Of a stretch of DNA of 64,000 nt, positions 63,902 through 64,000 are shown one piece after another; within the stretch, counting starts at the first letter, position 1; every line of letters begins with the position of its first letter. The stretch covers positions 146,103 to 210,102 of the forward strand of contig NZ_JOEI01000006.1 in assembly GCF_000718095.1 (NCBI RefSeq). The letters run 5' to 3'. The stretch comes from Streptomyces scopuliridis RB72 (GTDB lineage: Bacteria > Actinomycetota > Actinomycetes > Streptomycetales > Streptomycetaceae). The position numbers and the translations under genes were made by a program. The notes beneath the pieces are model-generated. The model did no database searches. It saw only the letters and a list, made by a program, of their open reading frames with translations, and had not been told where the DNA came from.

Positions 63902-64000
63902 CTAGGGCCTGTGTGACGTCGTGATCAATCTTGTCGATCCGGATCCGCCTGGAAGACGGATCCGGTAGGAAGACGATCGTGACGCGCAGGCAACTCACCG
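63902..64000 (+). mobile_element. Left end of an IS5-like insertion sequence (runs off the right edge)
   Basis: TAGGGCCTGTGTGACGTCGT at about 63903 resembles an insertion-sequence terminal repeat. It is followed by a 9-bp hairpin, CCGGATCCG (63939-63947) with CGGATCCGG (63957-63965), then AGGA at 63967-63970 and a transposase-like start at 63979. The right end lies outside the window, so target duplication cannot be checked. Confidence 0.5.
63979..64000 (+). CDS. Start of a probable IS5-family transposase (partial)
   Basis: A GTG at 63979, 8 nt after AGGA, encodes MTRRQLT before the window ends. Many Streptomyces IS5-family transposases begin with this peptide followed by DEQW. Seven residues are too few for certainty. 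The hairpin just upstream may shield the start from read-through transcripts. Confidence 0.45.

Noticed and set aside
53259..64000. A novel defence or secondary-metabolite system in the accessory region
   Set aside because: I looked for nuclease, helicase, reverse transcriptase, TIR, toxin-antitoxin, PKS, NRPS and terpene synthase signatures and saw none; contents are hydrolases, regulators, exporters and debris.

Overview
This window is high-GC actinobacterial DNA, almost certainly a Streptomyces chromosome close to the replication origin. The evidence is GTG/ATG starts behind GGAGG-type ribosome sites, third positions rich in G and C, and the gene order: response regulator, Ser/Thr kinases, ABC transporter, bpa, moeA/mobA, bkdABC, paa genes, fhaA-fhaB-pstP-rodA-pbpA-pknB, class E sortases, pabA, crgA, rhomboid, cyclophilin. 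In Streptomyces this order leads toward dnaA/oriC. A perfect parS site (14795-14808), a one-mismatch parS (9792-9805) and several intergenic DnaA boxes fit that position.

Layout. 0-12 kb: a NarL-type response regulator, a flavin-fold protein, an aminoglycoside-phosphotransferase-like kinase, two divergent membrane Ser/Thr kinases, a small secreted membrane-anchored protein, and a PadR / MacB-type ATPase / FtsX-type permease module. 12-17 kb: the proteasome activator Bpa, a quinone oxidoreductase, a K+ channel with an RCK domain, moeA and mobA. 17-21.6 kb: the branched-chain 2-oxoacid dehydrogenase operon bkdABC, divergent from an Lrp-type bkdR. 21.7-32.4 kb: a phenylacetate catabolism cluster (TetR, 3-hydroxyacyl-CoA dehydrogenase, paaN, paaABCDE), interrupted by a TrmH methyltransferase and an HTTM/DUF5819 membrane pair. 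A repeated ACCGA-N4-TCGGT operator lies upstream of paaH/paaN, paaA and bkdA, suggesting one regulon. 32.5-36.9 kb: rhodanese, J-domain protein, DUF2252, an HxlR/azoreductase pair and tRNA-Leu(CAG).

37-45.3 kb is the cell-wall/division signalling operon (two FHA proteins, PP2C phosphatase, RodA/FtsW, transpeptidase, PknB with four PASTA repeats). 45.4-49.7 kb runs leftward (two class E sortases, pabA, a 57-residue membrane protein, DUF881) and meets divergent crgA. The 308-bp gap after crgA carries four perfect DnaA boxes and a 13-bp perfect inverted repeat. Rhomboid, cyclophilin and DUF5324 follow.

From about 53.3 kb to the right edge the character changes to an accessory, rearranged region. 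Intact genes (a LATTG-anchored secreted hydrolase, MarR/DMT-exporter pair, two alpha/beta hydrolases, a flavin-fold enzyme, a TetR/hydrolase pair with twin palindromic operators) alternate with debris: fragments of an MFS exporter, dienelactone hydrolase, TrpF, a GntR regulator, an XRE regulator, an FAD monooxygenase, gpsA split into opposite strands beside an IS1380-like piece, and a decapitated carboxylesterase. The window ends just inside the left end of an apparent IS5-like insertion sequence. No rRNA, CRISPR array or secondary-metabolite megasynthase is present.
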